A stretch of 53,648 bases of DNA, from the NCBI GenBank assembly GCA_023512255.1, contig JAILZY010000017.1:1-53648 (forward strand), read 5' to 3'. The notes beneath the pieces are model-generated. The model had not been told where the DNA came from. It saw only the letters and a list, made by a program, of their open reading frames with translations, and did not search any database. This stretch comes from a bacterium. Its GTDB lineage: Bacteria; SZUA-182; DTGQ01. Made by a program: the position numbers and the translations under genes. Shown in pieces: positions 9,457-17,639 of the stretch (position 1 is the stretch's first letter; every line of letters begins with the position of its first letter).

Positions 9457-9620
9457 CTTCTGGTTTGATGATCGGGTGAGTATCATAAAAAGTCTTATAA
9501 AATTGTAAAATTGGCGCACAATTCGGGTAAAAAAAGAGACAATGAGAGAGACAATAGCTGTTTTTATGCCTTTTTGTCCCTGTTTTATGGTCAATTTAAA
9601 AAGTTAAGGAGGAATGAGCA

Positions 9621-11915
9621 TTGCGGTTTACCTGGCTGCCATGGAAATACATTGTTCGCCATGCTGCCCGCTCTCATGGGTTTATTGACCCACTGGCCCT
9701 TTTTTCTCATCTACGCCGCTTTGCCCAGCCGTCCGAGGTGTCTGAGCCGATCGAGCTTTTGCGGGCAGGCATGGTCTTCCATGCCCGTGGTCTTATGAAC
9801 ACCAGGGCTATTCAGCACAATCTCGATTGGATCTGGCCTTATTGGGTTCACCGCCAATTTGATCCGCTGGATGGCTCTTTTATTCCCAGGGCTTTTTCCC
9901 TGACCCACGTCAATCTGACCCACCGGAACTGGACCGCTTTGGGTATTCCTGACTGTCGGGCGCTGCCGATTGTGGATCCGCGAGGGCTAGTTACTCCCTT
10001 TTTCGATGGCTGGTCAATTGATGGGTGGATTCTGGCCGAGGGCAGTGATGAGCATCTGATCCCATCAAAAGCAGCCTCTGGCTCACAGCGGCTAATGTTT
10101 GACCAAGAGCACCTTTCGGTGGTAACCGAGATAGCTGAAAGGGGTATGTCGCTACGGATTGAGGCCGAGGTCATTGATCAGGGAGCTAATCAGGAGCTTG
10201 CGGTATGCAGAGTCAGTTTCCAGGCCCTGGCAGCTTTGCCGGGAGGCCAGGGTGGATGGTTAGTGATCGCCCTTCGGCCCTATAACCCTGAGGGCATAAG
10301 CCTGATTCATCAGCTTGCCCTAACCAGTGACCGAAGAAATTGGATCATTAATAAAAAGCCATGCCTCAGCTTTGATACTCCGGTTGAGCGCCATGTTGTC
10401 TCAAGTTATCGAATGGGCGATGTTTACTTAAGCCTTCCCGCAGGGGGAGAGAGAGGGGCTATGGAATGCGATGTAGGCTTAATCACTGCTGCCGCCCTTT
10501 TTCAACTTCAGCCTAGTGAGCAGCGTACGGTCGTGGTTGAGGTGAACCTGGTTGAAGATAAGGAAAGCAGCCCGCTTTTTTCTGCCGATGCTCCCCGCAA
10601 AAGCTGGTCCGATTCCCTAAAAGGGCTCTGTAGGCTCGATCTGCCCGATCAGCAGTTTCAATTTCTTTTCGAAGCTGCTCTTAGGACCTTAATTTTGCAC
10701 TCGCCCGGTGAGGTTTATCCAGGGCCTTATACCTACAAACGTTTCTGGTTTAGGGATGCTGCCTTTATTCTTCAGGCCATGCTGTGTGTTGGGATGAAGG
10801 AGCGGGTTATGCGGGCGATTAGGCGTTTTCCTATCAAACAGACGCAGGCTGGTTTTTTCCGCTCTCAGGCCGGGGAGTGGGACTCAAATGGAGAAGCCCT
10901 TTGGATCATGCATCGCCTCTGCCAGTTGGCTGATCTTCCTCCTCAGCCAGAGTGGGAGCGAAGTATTCTGAAAGGGGGAAGGTGGATAAAAGAGAAGCGA
11001 CTGGCCGATGATAAAAGCAGCCTTCAGGCTGGGCTTTTGCCTGCTGGCTTCAGTGCCGAGCATCTTGGTCTGAATGATTATTACTACTGGGATGATTTTT
11101 GGGGTGTGGCGGGTCTGCGGGCAGCAGCCTTCATGCTCGAAGCTCTTGGCCAGCCGAAAGCAGCCCGTGACTTTTATCAGGAAGCAGAGGCACTTATGGA
11201 GGCTATTGAGCGGAGTCTTGAAAGATCCTCCCGCATTCGCCGACATCCTGGGATTGCGGCTTCCCCTCATCGGCGTATGGATGCTGGCGCCGTTGGCAGC
11301 ATCGTGGCTAGCTATCCTCTGCGTTTGTGGCCGGCAGATGATGAGCGGATATTGAATACGGTAAATTTCCTGATCGACCATTGCTTTGTTCACGGAGCCT
11401 TCTTTCAGGATATGATTCACTCAGGTATCAATGCTTATCTGACCTTGCACCTGGCCCAGGTTCTTTTGCGGGCCGCGGATAGTCGCTTTTTCGATCTGGT
11501 TAGGACTATAGCTGATCTGGCCTCGCCAACTGGCCAATGGCCCGAAGCTATTCATCCCCAGACTCGTGGTGGCTGCATGGGAGATGGTCAGCATGTTTGG
11601 GCTGCGGCTGAGTGGATCATGATGATGCGCAATCTCTTTGTTCGCGAGGAGGATAACTGCCTGATCCTTGCTTCGGGCATACCCCGAGACTGGCTTGATC
11701 AGCCAAAAGCCATGCAGTGCGGCCCAACGCCAACGCCCTATGGTGAGATTTCAGTCAGGATCGAGCCAAAGCCTCCCGGCAGCAGGGTGGTGGTCTCCTG
11801 GCAGGCCTCCTGGCGTCATTGGGCACCGATGATTGAGGTGAGGGTAGCTGGCCTTCGTCCTCATCTGGTTGTCGATCCTCCAAGCGAGTCGAGGGTGGAA
11901 ATCATACTATCATGA
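9621..11915 (+). CDS. Six-hairpin glycoside hydrolase-like protein
   Basis: This 764-residue protein looks like an (alpha/alpha)6-barrel glycosidase related to GH15/glucoamylase or amylo-alpha-1,6-glucosidase families. The N-terminal 330 residues are beta-rich. The barrel begins near FEAALRTLIL and carries KRFWFRDAAF, YYYWDDFWGVAGLRAAAF, HSGINAYLTLHLAQ and GQWPEAIHPQ, the last a likely acidic active-site region. There is no signal peptide, so it is probably cytoplasmic. The start is taken as TTG at 9621 because AAGGAGG lies eight bases upstream and no in-frame ATG fits better. The stop overlaps the next gene as ATGA, so it is translationally coupled to a glycosyltransferase. A role in storage-glycan or trehalose-type metabolism is a guess. 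Confidence 0.72.
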   Translation: MRFTWLPWKYIVRHAARSHGFIDPLALFSHLRRFAQPSEVSEPIELLRAGMVFHARGLMNTRAIQHNLDWIWPYWVHRQFDPLDGSFIPRAFSLTHVNLTHRNWTALGIPDCRALPIVDPRGLVTPFFDGWSIDGWILAEGSDEHLIPSKAASGSQRLMFDQEHLSVVTEIAERGMSLRIEAEVIDQGANQELAVCRVSFQALAALPGGQGGWLVIALRPYNPEGISLIHQLALTSDRRNWIINKKPCLSFDTPVERHVVSSYRMGDVYLSLPAGGERGAMECDVGLITAAALFQLQPSEQRTVVVEVNLVEDKESSPLFSADAPRKSWSDSLKGLCRLDLPDQQFQFLFEAALRTLILHSPGEVYPGPYTYKRFWFRDAAFILQAMLCVGMKERVMRAIRRFPIKQTQAGFFRSQAGEWDSNGEALWIMHRLCQLADLPPQPEWERSILKGGRWIKEKRLADDKSSLQAGLLPAGFSAEHLGLNDYYYWDDFWGVAGLRAAAFMLEALGQPKAARDFYQEAEALMEAIERSLERSSRIRRHPGIAASPHRRMDAGAVGSIVASYPLRLWPADDERILNTVNFLIDHCFVHGAFFQDMIHSGINAYLTLHLAQVLLRAADSRFFDLVRTIADLASPTGQWPEAIHPQTRGGCMGDGQHVWAAAEWIMMMRNLFVREEDNCLILASGIPRDWLDQPKAMQCGPTPTPYGEISVRIEPKPPGSRVVVSWQASWRHWAPMIEVRVAGLRPHLVVDPPSESRVEIILS

Positions 11916-13210
11916 ACATTGCCATGTTTACCAATACGTTTATTCCCCATGTGGGTGGGGTGGCCAATTCGGTAAAGGCTTTTACGGATGAGTACCGAAG
12001 GCGTGGACACAGGGTGTTAGTCATTGCTCCGGTCTTTGAGCCTATGCCCTCTGATGAGCGAGATGTCATTCGGGTTCCAGCTATTCAAAATTTTAATGGG
12101 AGTGATTTTTCAGTCAGCCTGACCATACCGCTGGTTTTGTCAAAGAAGCTGGAGCTATTCCAGCCAGATATTATTCACTCGCATCATCCCTATCTGCTTG
12201 GAGATACGGCTCTTCGCATCGCGGCCAGTCTCAATGTGCCGCTGGTGTTTACCCATCATACTATGTACGAGCATTATACCCATTATGTGCCGGGCGATTC
12301 TCCGAGGCTGCGGCATTTTGTCCTTGAGCTGTCCACAGGGTATGCCAATCTCTGCGATCAGGTGATTGCTCCAAGTGAGAGTGTGGCCGAAATTCTTGTC
12401 AGGCGAGGAGTGAAAACACCGATTAGCGTCATTCCCACTGGGGTTGATATGGAGCGGTTTAGCAGGGGAGAGGGTCAAACCTTCCGAGCCAAGATAGGGA
12501 TTCCTTCCGAGGCACTGGTCATTGGGTATGTGGGGCGGCTTGCACCAGAGAAAAATCTTGAGTTTTGGGCTGAGGCTGTGGCTCGATTTCTCAGGCAGTC
12601 AGCGGGGAGTCAGGCTCTGGTTGTCGGCTCAGGGCCCTCGTGGGCGAAGATAGAGGAGGTTTTTGTTAGGGAGGGGGTTCAAGAGCGACTCCACTTTTCT
12701 GGCACCTTGGTCGGAGACAGGCTAGTTGAGGCTTATCAGGCTATGGATATTTTTGTTTTCACCTCAAGGAGTGAAACCCAAGGGATGGTGTTGCTTGAGG
12801 CTATGGCTGCTGGTATTCCAGTTGTGGCCCTCGATGCGCCCGGGGTGCGCGAGGTGGTCAGGGATGGGAAAAATGGCCGGCTGGTTGAGGAAGAGAAAAT
12901 TGAGCCATTTGTCCTGGCTATTTCCTCGATCGGCTCACTCGGACCAAAAGAGCGCGCTCCCCTCAAGGAGGCAGCCCAGAACACAGCCAGAGAATTTTCA
13001 ACTGCCAAAAGTGCTGATCAGGCCCTTGCTCTCTACCATCAACTTCTTTTGAAGCGAAAGCAAACCTTGGCCCAGACGGATCAGCATAAGGCCCTAGCTG
13101 CCATACTTCGGCGAATCGAAGAGGAGTGGAATATATGGACTAACCGCCTGTCTGCGGCTGGTAAGGCTGTTTTGGGCCCTAGTGTTGAAAATAGCAGCGG
13201 GCAGTCATAA
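11912..13210 (+). CDS. GT4-family glycosyltransferase
   Basis: This 432-residue GT-B enzyme opens with MNIAMFTNTFIPHVGGVANSV, typical of the retaining GT4 family that transfers sugars to lipids such as diacylglycerol or to polysaccharide. The donor-site motif SETQGMVLLE gives the family E-x7-E pattern and is followed by AMAAGIPVVALDAPG. It overlaps the upstream glycosidase by four bases, which suggests they act on the same glycan or glycolipid. The acceptor cannot be told from sequence. A triple-hairpin repeat begins nine bases after its stop. Confidence 0.88.
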   Translation: MNIAMFTNTFIPHVGGVANSVKAFTDEYRRRGHRVLVIAPVFEPMPSDERDVIRVPAIQNFNGSDFSVSLTIPLVLSKKLELFQPDIIHSHHPYLLGDTALRIAASLNVPLVFTHHTMYEHYTHYVPGDSPRLRHFVLELSTGYANLCDQVIAPSESVAEILVRRGVKTPISVIPTGVDMERFSRGEGQTFRAKIGIPSEALVIGYVGRLAPEKNLEFWAEAVARFLRQSAGSQALVVGSGPSWAKIEEVFVREGVQERLHFSGTLVGDRLVEAYQAMDIFVFTSRSETQGMVLLEAMAAGIPVVALDAPGVREVVRDGKNGRLVEEEKIEPFVLAISSIGSLGPKERAPLKEAAQNTAREFSTAKSADQALALYHQLLLKRKQTLAQTDQHKALAAILRRIEEEWNIWTNRLSAAGKAVLGPSVENSSGQS

Positions 13211-13218
13211 TTAAGTTA

Positions 13219-13384
13219 AAAAGGGAAAACCCTTATCGAGCAAGGGTTTTCCCCTTAAACCCTTTTCCTAAAACTTTTAATAACTCAACCTTTAATAACC
13301 CTTTGGGAATATGACTAAGAAAAAATTTAAAGTTTTAGGAGGATGGTTTGGAAGGAACCCTTATTGAATAAGGGTTCCTTCCAA
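13219..13384. repeat. Triple-hairpin dispersed repeat, copy 2
   Basis: It has the same three stems as at 4458-4585: 13219-13256 (GGGAAAACCCTT), 13267-13339 (CCTAAAACTTT, with an enlarged loop) and 13348-13384 (TTGGAAGGAACCC). It follows the GT4 gene and may terminate its transcript. A false start for the next gene reads out of its right edge. Confidence 0.85.
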
Positions 13385-13458
13385 TGGCTCTAACTTTCTA
13401 TTTGTATTTCCAGAGGGAATGTGCTAATCTCTACATTGAGCAGCTTTGGAGATTCTTC

Positions 13459-14361
13459 ATGAGGAACCAATATAAACGGCTCGATGTTTTCCGCTGTAGG
13501 CATGAGTCTCACCAAGGATTTGGAAATGTGATTTCCGCCTACCATGTGCTCAAAGAAAAGGCATGTTACCCCGACGGCTGCATTTATTTCAAATGGAAAT
13601 GTCATCGGCTAGAGCGGGGGCTGCCCTGCCCTAGATCATTTCTGCATGTGGGACGAAAATGCACCTCATGCCCTGAATATCATGATGAGAAGGTTATCAA
13701 ATACCCGCAATTGCTTTTAAGCCCACATGAGTACCAAATCTTTCTGAAAGAGTTTCAGGAATTTGAACTGTGGTTGCAGAGCAAGAAGGATAGAGGGGTT
13801 GACTTTACTGGAACGATCAAAGCGGTCAAACCAAGGATGATTATGAACTGTAGCCATGGTCGCACCCATCTGGCACTTCAGGGGTTTATTCTGGTGTTCA
13901 AGGAAGGATTTGTGGACCTTACGCCTTTTGAAGATACGATTTACGCCATCCTTAGCCCCTTGCAGCAGAGCAGGCTCAAGCTTGCTGAAGGGGATCGGTT
14001 GGACCTCAAGGCTACCTTACATCTTGATCGAGGCCGGCTGATTTTGAATCATGTCCGGGAGGTTGAAATTGAGAGCAAGGCAGGAGCAAAGTTTTGGACC
14101 TTGGCTGAGGCCAGGCAAGCACTTCTGACTGGCAAAATTTTGGATGATCAGTATGAAAAATGTTTAAGTTGCCCGCATGGTTCCTTGGTGGATATCAGAG
14201 AGACCGAGATAGTGTCTGAGGGTCAGAAGAGGAGAAAATTATTTTGCCTCAAGGGCATATTGAAGCCCGAATACTGCATTGTTCGCTCTAGTGAGGAAAT
14301 ATATCGCCTCGACCACTGCCAGGATGAGGAGCGTCAAGAGAGTAAGGAGAGATTAGGATAG
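13459..14361 (+). CDS. Cysteine-rich protein of unknown function
   Basis: This 300-residue soluble protein matches no family I recognise. Cysteine and histidine pairs suggest metal binding: FRCRHES, KCHRLERGLPCP, GRKCTSCPEYHD, then CLSCPHGS and a final pair CLKG..EYC near the C-terminus. The middle, around residues 115-215, is beta-rich and could be an OB-like domain. The ATG at 13459 is preferred because GGAG lies eight bases upstream and the longer frame from 13384 begins in repeat DNA. It sits 16 bp before the FmdB-like zinc ribbon gene and probably shares its transcript. A nucleic-acid-binding role is only a guess. Confidence 0.6.
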   Translation: MRNQYKRLDVFRCRHESHQGFGNVISAYHVLKEKACYPDGCIYFKWKCHRLERGLPCPRSFLHVGRKCTSCPEYHDEKVIKYPQLLLSPHEYQIFLKEFQEFELWLQSKKDRGVDFTGTIKAVKPRMIMNCSHGRTHLALQGFILVFKEGFVDLTPFEDTIYAILSPLQQSRLKLAEGDRLDLKATLHLDRGRLILNHVREVEIESKAGAKFWTLAEARQALLTGKILDDQYEKCLSCPHGSLVDIRETEIVSEGQKRRKLFCLKGILKPEYCIVRSSEEIYRLDHCQDEERQESKERLG

Positions 14362-14377
14362 AAGGGAGATAAACCTT

Positions 14378-14752
14378 ATGCCAATCTACGAATATGAATG
14401 CAGGCAGTGCTATAAAAAATCAACCTTTTTGGTCTTAAATCTCAAAAGTTCTCCATCTCTACAATGCAAGCATTGCGGCAGCAGCGACATTGAAAAACTT
14501 ATCTCTCGGGTTCGAAGGCTGAGATCAGATGAGGCTAGACTAGAGTCTTTGGCTGATCCGTCCAATCTGGCTGGCTTGGATGAAAATGATCCGGTCAGCA
14601 TGGCTCGATTGATGAAGAAAATGGGCAAGGAGATGGGTGAGGATTTTGCTGACGATGATTTTGAGCAGATGATCGATGAGGCGGCCCATGAGGCCGAAGC
14701 AGAGAGGAAGGAAAATGAGGCAATGTCGTCAGGAGATTTTGAGGATTTTTAG
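14378..14752 (+). CDS. FmdB-family zinc-ribbon regulatory-like protein
   Basis: This 124-residue protein starts MPIYEYECRQC and has a second knuckle CKHCGSSDIEKL, the hallmark N-terminal zinc ribbon of FmdB/CxxC_CxxC_SSSS proteins. The remaining 80 residues are very acidic, with many Asp, Glu and Met. The family is linked by name to formamidase regulation, but its function is generally unknown. It is 16 bp upstream of the purH-like gene. Confidence 0.85.
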   Translation: MPIYEYECRQCYKKSTFLVLNLKSSPSLQCKHCGSSDIEKLISRVRRLRSDEARLESLADPSNLAGLDENDPVSMARLMKKMGKEMGEDFADDDFEQMIDEAAHEAEAERKENEAMSSGDFEDF

Positions 14753-14767
14753 GAGAAAAGAGGGGGG

Positions 14768-15397
14768 ATGAGCACGATGGGAAAGATTCAAAGGGCATTG
14801 ATTAGTGTCTCGGATAAGACCGGCTTAGTAGAATTAGCTAGAAAACTGCACAGGTGGAATATCCAAATTCTGTCTACTGGAGGCACAGCCAGGCTGCTTG
14901 AGGAAAACGGGATTCCGATGATTCCAGTTTCTGACTATACCAAATCGCCGCAAATGCTAGATGGTCGAGTGAAAACCCTGCACCCTAAAATCCATGCCGG
15001 GCTTTTGGCGAAAAGAGATAATCCAGAGCACATGCGGCAGTTGGCCGAGCAGGGTTACTTGCCGATTGACCTAGTTGTGGTTAATCTCTATCCTTTTGAG
15101 AAAACCGTAGCTAATCCAGACTGTACTTTTGAACAAGCTATTGAAAACATTGATATTGGAGGTCCAACCCTCCTTCGGGCTGCGGCTAAAAATTTTCAGG
15201 ACGTGGTCGTCATTGTCGATCCTGCGGACTATGGCCCGATTTGTCAGGAGATGGAGGAAAATCAGGGAGAGGTAAGCTATGAGACCAGATTTTCTATGAT
15301 GAAGAAAGTCTATGCTCATACGGCTCGCTATGATCAGGCTATCAGTGAGTATTTGCAAAGGGTAGAGGTGAGCAAGATCGCCAATAAGAGACCTTGA
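14768..15397 (+). CDS. purH: Stand-alone IMP cyclohydrolase (PurH N-terminal domain)
   Basis: This 209-residue protein covers only the MGS-like IMP cyclohydrolase half of bifunctional PurH, which closes FAICAR to IMP. It is recognised by [51 protein letters not shown] and [18 protein letters not shown] normal PurH is about 510-530 residues with a C-terminal AICAR transformylase domain, and none follows here in any frame. The stop is followed by unrelated sequence and gpsA. The transformylase must be elsewhere or replaced by another enzyme. GGGGGG precedes the ATG at 14768. Confidence 0.9.
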   Translation: MSTMGKIQRALISVSDKTGLVELARKLHRWNIQILSTGGTARLLEENGIPMIPVSDYTKSPQMLDGRVKTLHPKIHAGLLAKRDNPEHMRQLAEQGYLPIDLVVVNLYPFEKTVANPDCTFEQAIENIDIGGPTLLRAAAKNFQDVVVIVDPADYGPICQEMEENQGEVSYETRFSMMKKVYAHTARYDQAISEYLQRVEVSKIANKRP

Positions 15398-15416
15398 TGA
15401 CCGAATGGCTCTTTGA

Positions 15417-15456
15417 GTTGAGAAGAGTAAAATGGCGTTGAGAAGAGTAAGGTGGC
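15417..15456 (+). repeat. 20-bp tandem duplication at the gpsA start
   Basis: Two copies of GTTGAGAAGAGTAAxxTGGC at 15417-15436 and 15437-15456 differ at two bases. The second contains the AAGG that probably serves as the gpsA ribosome site. Confidence 0.9.
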
Positions 15457-15457
15457 T

Positions 15458-16459
15458 ATGAGTGAGAAGGTTGCGGTGATTGGGGCTGGGAGTTGGGGTA
15501 CTACCCTGGCTATTCTGCTAGCAGATAAGGGACATGAGGTTACTCTTTGGGCTTTTGAGCCTGAGCTGGTTAGGGAGATTGAAACCAAGCGGGAAAATAC
15601 CTTATTTTTGCCTGGTATTTCGATTCCTGCTGAGGTAGTTCCCACTCATTCGCTTGAAGAGGCGGTGAGGGGAAAATCGGTGATCGTTTCTGTGGTCCCC
15701 TCTCATGTGGTTCGGCAGATTACTCTCCACTACGGCGAGTATCTTTCTGAAGGAGTGCATCTTGTTTCAGCTTCCAAGGGACTTGAAGAAGGATCCTTGC
15801 TGCGTATGTCCCAGGTAATTCAGCAATCAATTTCATCTGATCGGCAGATCAAATTATCCTGTCTCTCTGGCCCTAGTTTTGCCCGTGAGGTGGCCAAAAA
15901 GATGGCTACTGCCGTAGCCGTAGCCTGCCAAGATGAGCAGGAAGCTATCTACATTCAGCACTTATTTTCATCTTGCTATTTTCGGGTTTACCGAAACAGT
16001 GATCTTATTGGTGTGGAGCTGGCGGGTTCATTGAAAAACGTGATTGCCATTGCCGCTGGGATTTCTGATGGTCTTGGGTTTGGCTATAATGCCCGGGCGG
16101 CTCTGATCACCCGGGGGCTTGTGGAAATCAGCCGGCTGGGGATAGCTCTTGGAGCACGGCCAGAGACCTTCTATGGTCTTGCCGGAATGGGAGATCTGAT
16201 CCTGACCTGCACTGCTGATTTGAGCCGAAACAGGAGCTTGGGGCTGAGAATTGGCCGGGGTGAGAAATTATCAGATATTCAAACTGGCATGAAAATGGTG
16301 GCCGAAGGGGTGAACACCACCCGGGCGGCTTTGCGTCTGGCTAGGGAATTTCAGGTTGAGATGCCTATTGCTGAGCAGGTGTCAGCTATTCTGTTTGAGG
16401 GAAGACCCCCTCTTGATGCTTTTTCAGAGCTAATGAGCCGGACCTTGAAGTATGAATAA
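15458..16459 (+). CDS. gpsA: NAD(P)H-dependent glycerol-3-phosphate dehydrogenase
   Basis: This 333-residue enzyme reduces dihydroxyacetone phosphate to sn-glycerol-3-phosphate for phospholipid synthesis. The Rossmann motif VIGAGSWGTTLA is at the N-terminus; SGPSFAREVA, GSLKNVIAIAAGISDGLG and LAGMGDLILTCT are conserved, including the catalytic Lys in GSLKN. The ATG at 15458 is chosen; a GTG two codons upstream is also possible. It overlaps the next gene by eight bases, so the two are probably coupled. Confidence 0.95.
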   Translation: MSEKVAVIGAGSWGTTLAILLADKGHEVTLWAFEPELVREIETKRENTLFLPGISIPAEVVPTHSLEEAVRGKSVIVSVVPSHVVRQITLHYGEYLSEGVHLVSASKGLEEGSLLRMSQVIQQSISSDRQIKLSCLSGPSFAREVAKKMATAVAVACQDEQEAIYIQHLFSSCYFRVYRNSDLIGVELAGSLKNVIAIAAGISDGLGFGYNARAALITRGLVEISRLGIALGARPETFYGLAGMGDLILTCTADLSRNRSLGLRIGRGEKLSDIQTGMKMVAEGVNTTRAALRLAREFQVEMPIAEQVSAILFEGRPPLDAFSELMSRTLKYE

Positions 16460-17549
16460 AAATAAGGAGACATATGGCCGAGCAAAAATCATCCCGGTGT
16501 TTTTGCCGAATCAGGGATGTCCTAATCGGTGTATCTTTTGTAATCAGAAGGAGGTGGTCGGAACCTCTCTGATTCATACTCCGCGGGAGGTTTATCCGCT
16601 TATTCAGGCTTATCTGAATACGATTCGAACAAGCTGGCAAAAGAAATGGCCTGGATTTTCGGAGCGGATTGAGGTTGCCTTTTACGGGGGGAATTTTACT
16701 GGTTTGCCTGCTGAGGTTCAGCAGGAATTCCTGCGGCCTGCGGCCCGCTTGGTCAGTGAAGGCCAGATTGACGGTCTTCGCATCTCTACCCGACCTGATT
16801 ATATTTCTGAGGCTGGATTAGAGCTTTTGGCTAGCTTTGGGGTTAAGACGGTTGAAGTTGGCGTTCAGTCGATGGATGAAGAGGTGCTAAAGAGAGCAGG
16901 TCGGCTATATTCGGGGCATCAGGTTACGCGGGCTGTAGAGCTGCTGCGGGGCGGTGGCTTTATAATCGGTGTTCATTTGATGGTTGGTCTGCCGGGCGAG
17001 GGTCCTGCCAGTCGGTCTGAGACGATAGAGAAGGTTATCAAACTTTCTCCTCACTTTGTGCGGATTCATCCCACGCTGGTTCTCAAGGGTACTGAGTTAG
17101 AGAGGATGTATCGGGAAGGGAACTACAGGCCGATGAGTTTGGATGAGGCGGTTGAAGTCTGCAAGGAATTCTCTCTTCGGCTAATGAGAAGCCGCATCGG
17201 TGTGGCCCGGATCGGTCTGCAATCGGTTCCGCAGATGCAAGAGTCAGAGAGTGTGATTGCCGGTCCCTTTCATCCTGCTTTGGGAGAGCTAGTAGCCTCT
17301 TCCATCGCCTATGAGCGGATGGAGGAGCTTTTATCCAGGCAGCAGAGTGGTAGGCTGGAGGGTGGCAACAAAAGGCAGATTATGATTTTGGTCCCGGAGC
17401 GAGAACTATCCATGTTCATTGGCCATAAGCGGCAGAACCTTAATCGACTCAGGCAGAAATATTGTGGTTGGCAAATCTGTATCCAGCCTGATCAGAGCCT
17501 TAAGCCTGGGGAGCTTCGGTGCGTGGAAATCATATCCGCTCCAGTATAG
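16452..17549 (+). CDS. Elp3/MiaB-like radical SAM protein
   Basis: This 365-residue radical SAM protein has the cluster motif CPNRCIFCNQ near residue 23, then YGGNFTGLP, RISTRPDYI, VEVGVQSMDEEVLKRAGR and HLMVGLPGEG. The order is typical of the Elp3-like radical SAM group often annotated as oxygen-independent coproporphyrinogen oxidase-like, although no haem role is implied. The C-terminal 70 residues (LVPERELSMFIGHKRQNL) may bind RNA. Its substrate is unknown. It overlaps gpsA by eight bases. Confidence 0.85.
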   Translation: MNKNKETYGRAKIIPVFLPNQGCPNRCIFCNQKEVVGTSLIHTPREVYPLIQAYLNTIRTSWQKKWPGFSERIEVAFYGGNFTGLPAEVQQEFLRPAARLVSEGQIDGLRISTRPDYISEAGLELLASFGVKTVEVGVQSMDEEVLKRAGRLYSGHQVTRAVELLRGGGFIIGVHLMVGLPGEGPASRSETIEKVIKLSPHFVRIHPTLVLKGTELERMYREGNYRPMSLDEAVEVCKEFSLRLMRSRIGVARIGLQSVPQMQESESVIAGPFHPALGELVASSIAYERMEELLSRQQSGRLEGGNKRQIMILVPERELSMFIGHKRQNLNRLRQKYCGWQICIQPDQSLKPGELRCVEIISAPV

Positions 17550-17639
17550 TATTGTCCGTATAGCATTGGTATTGGGTTTGGCGATAGCTTCTCTATCGCC
17601 TGAGTTAACCATCATTGTTTTTCATCCTTTTTTCAAAGA

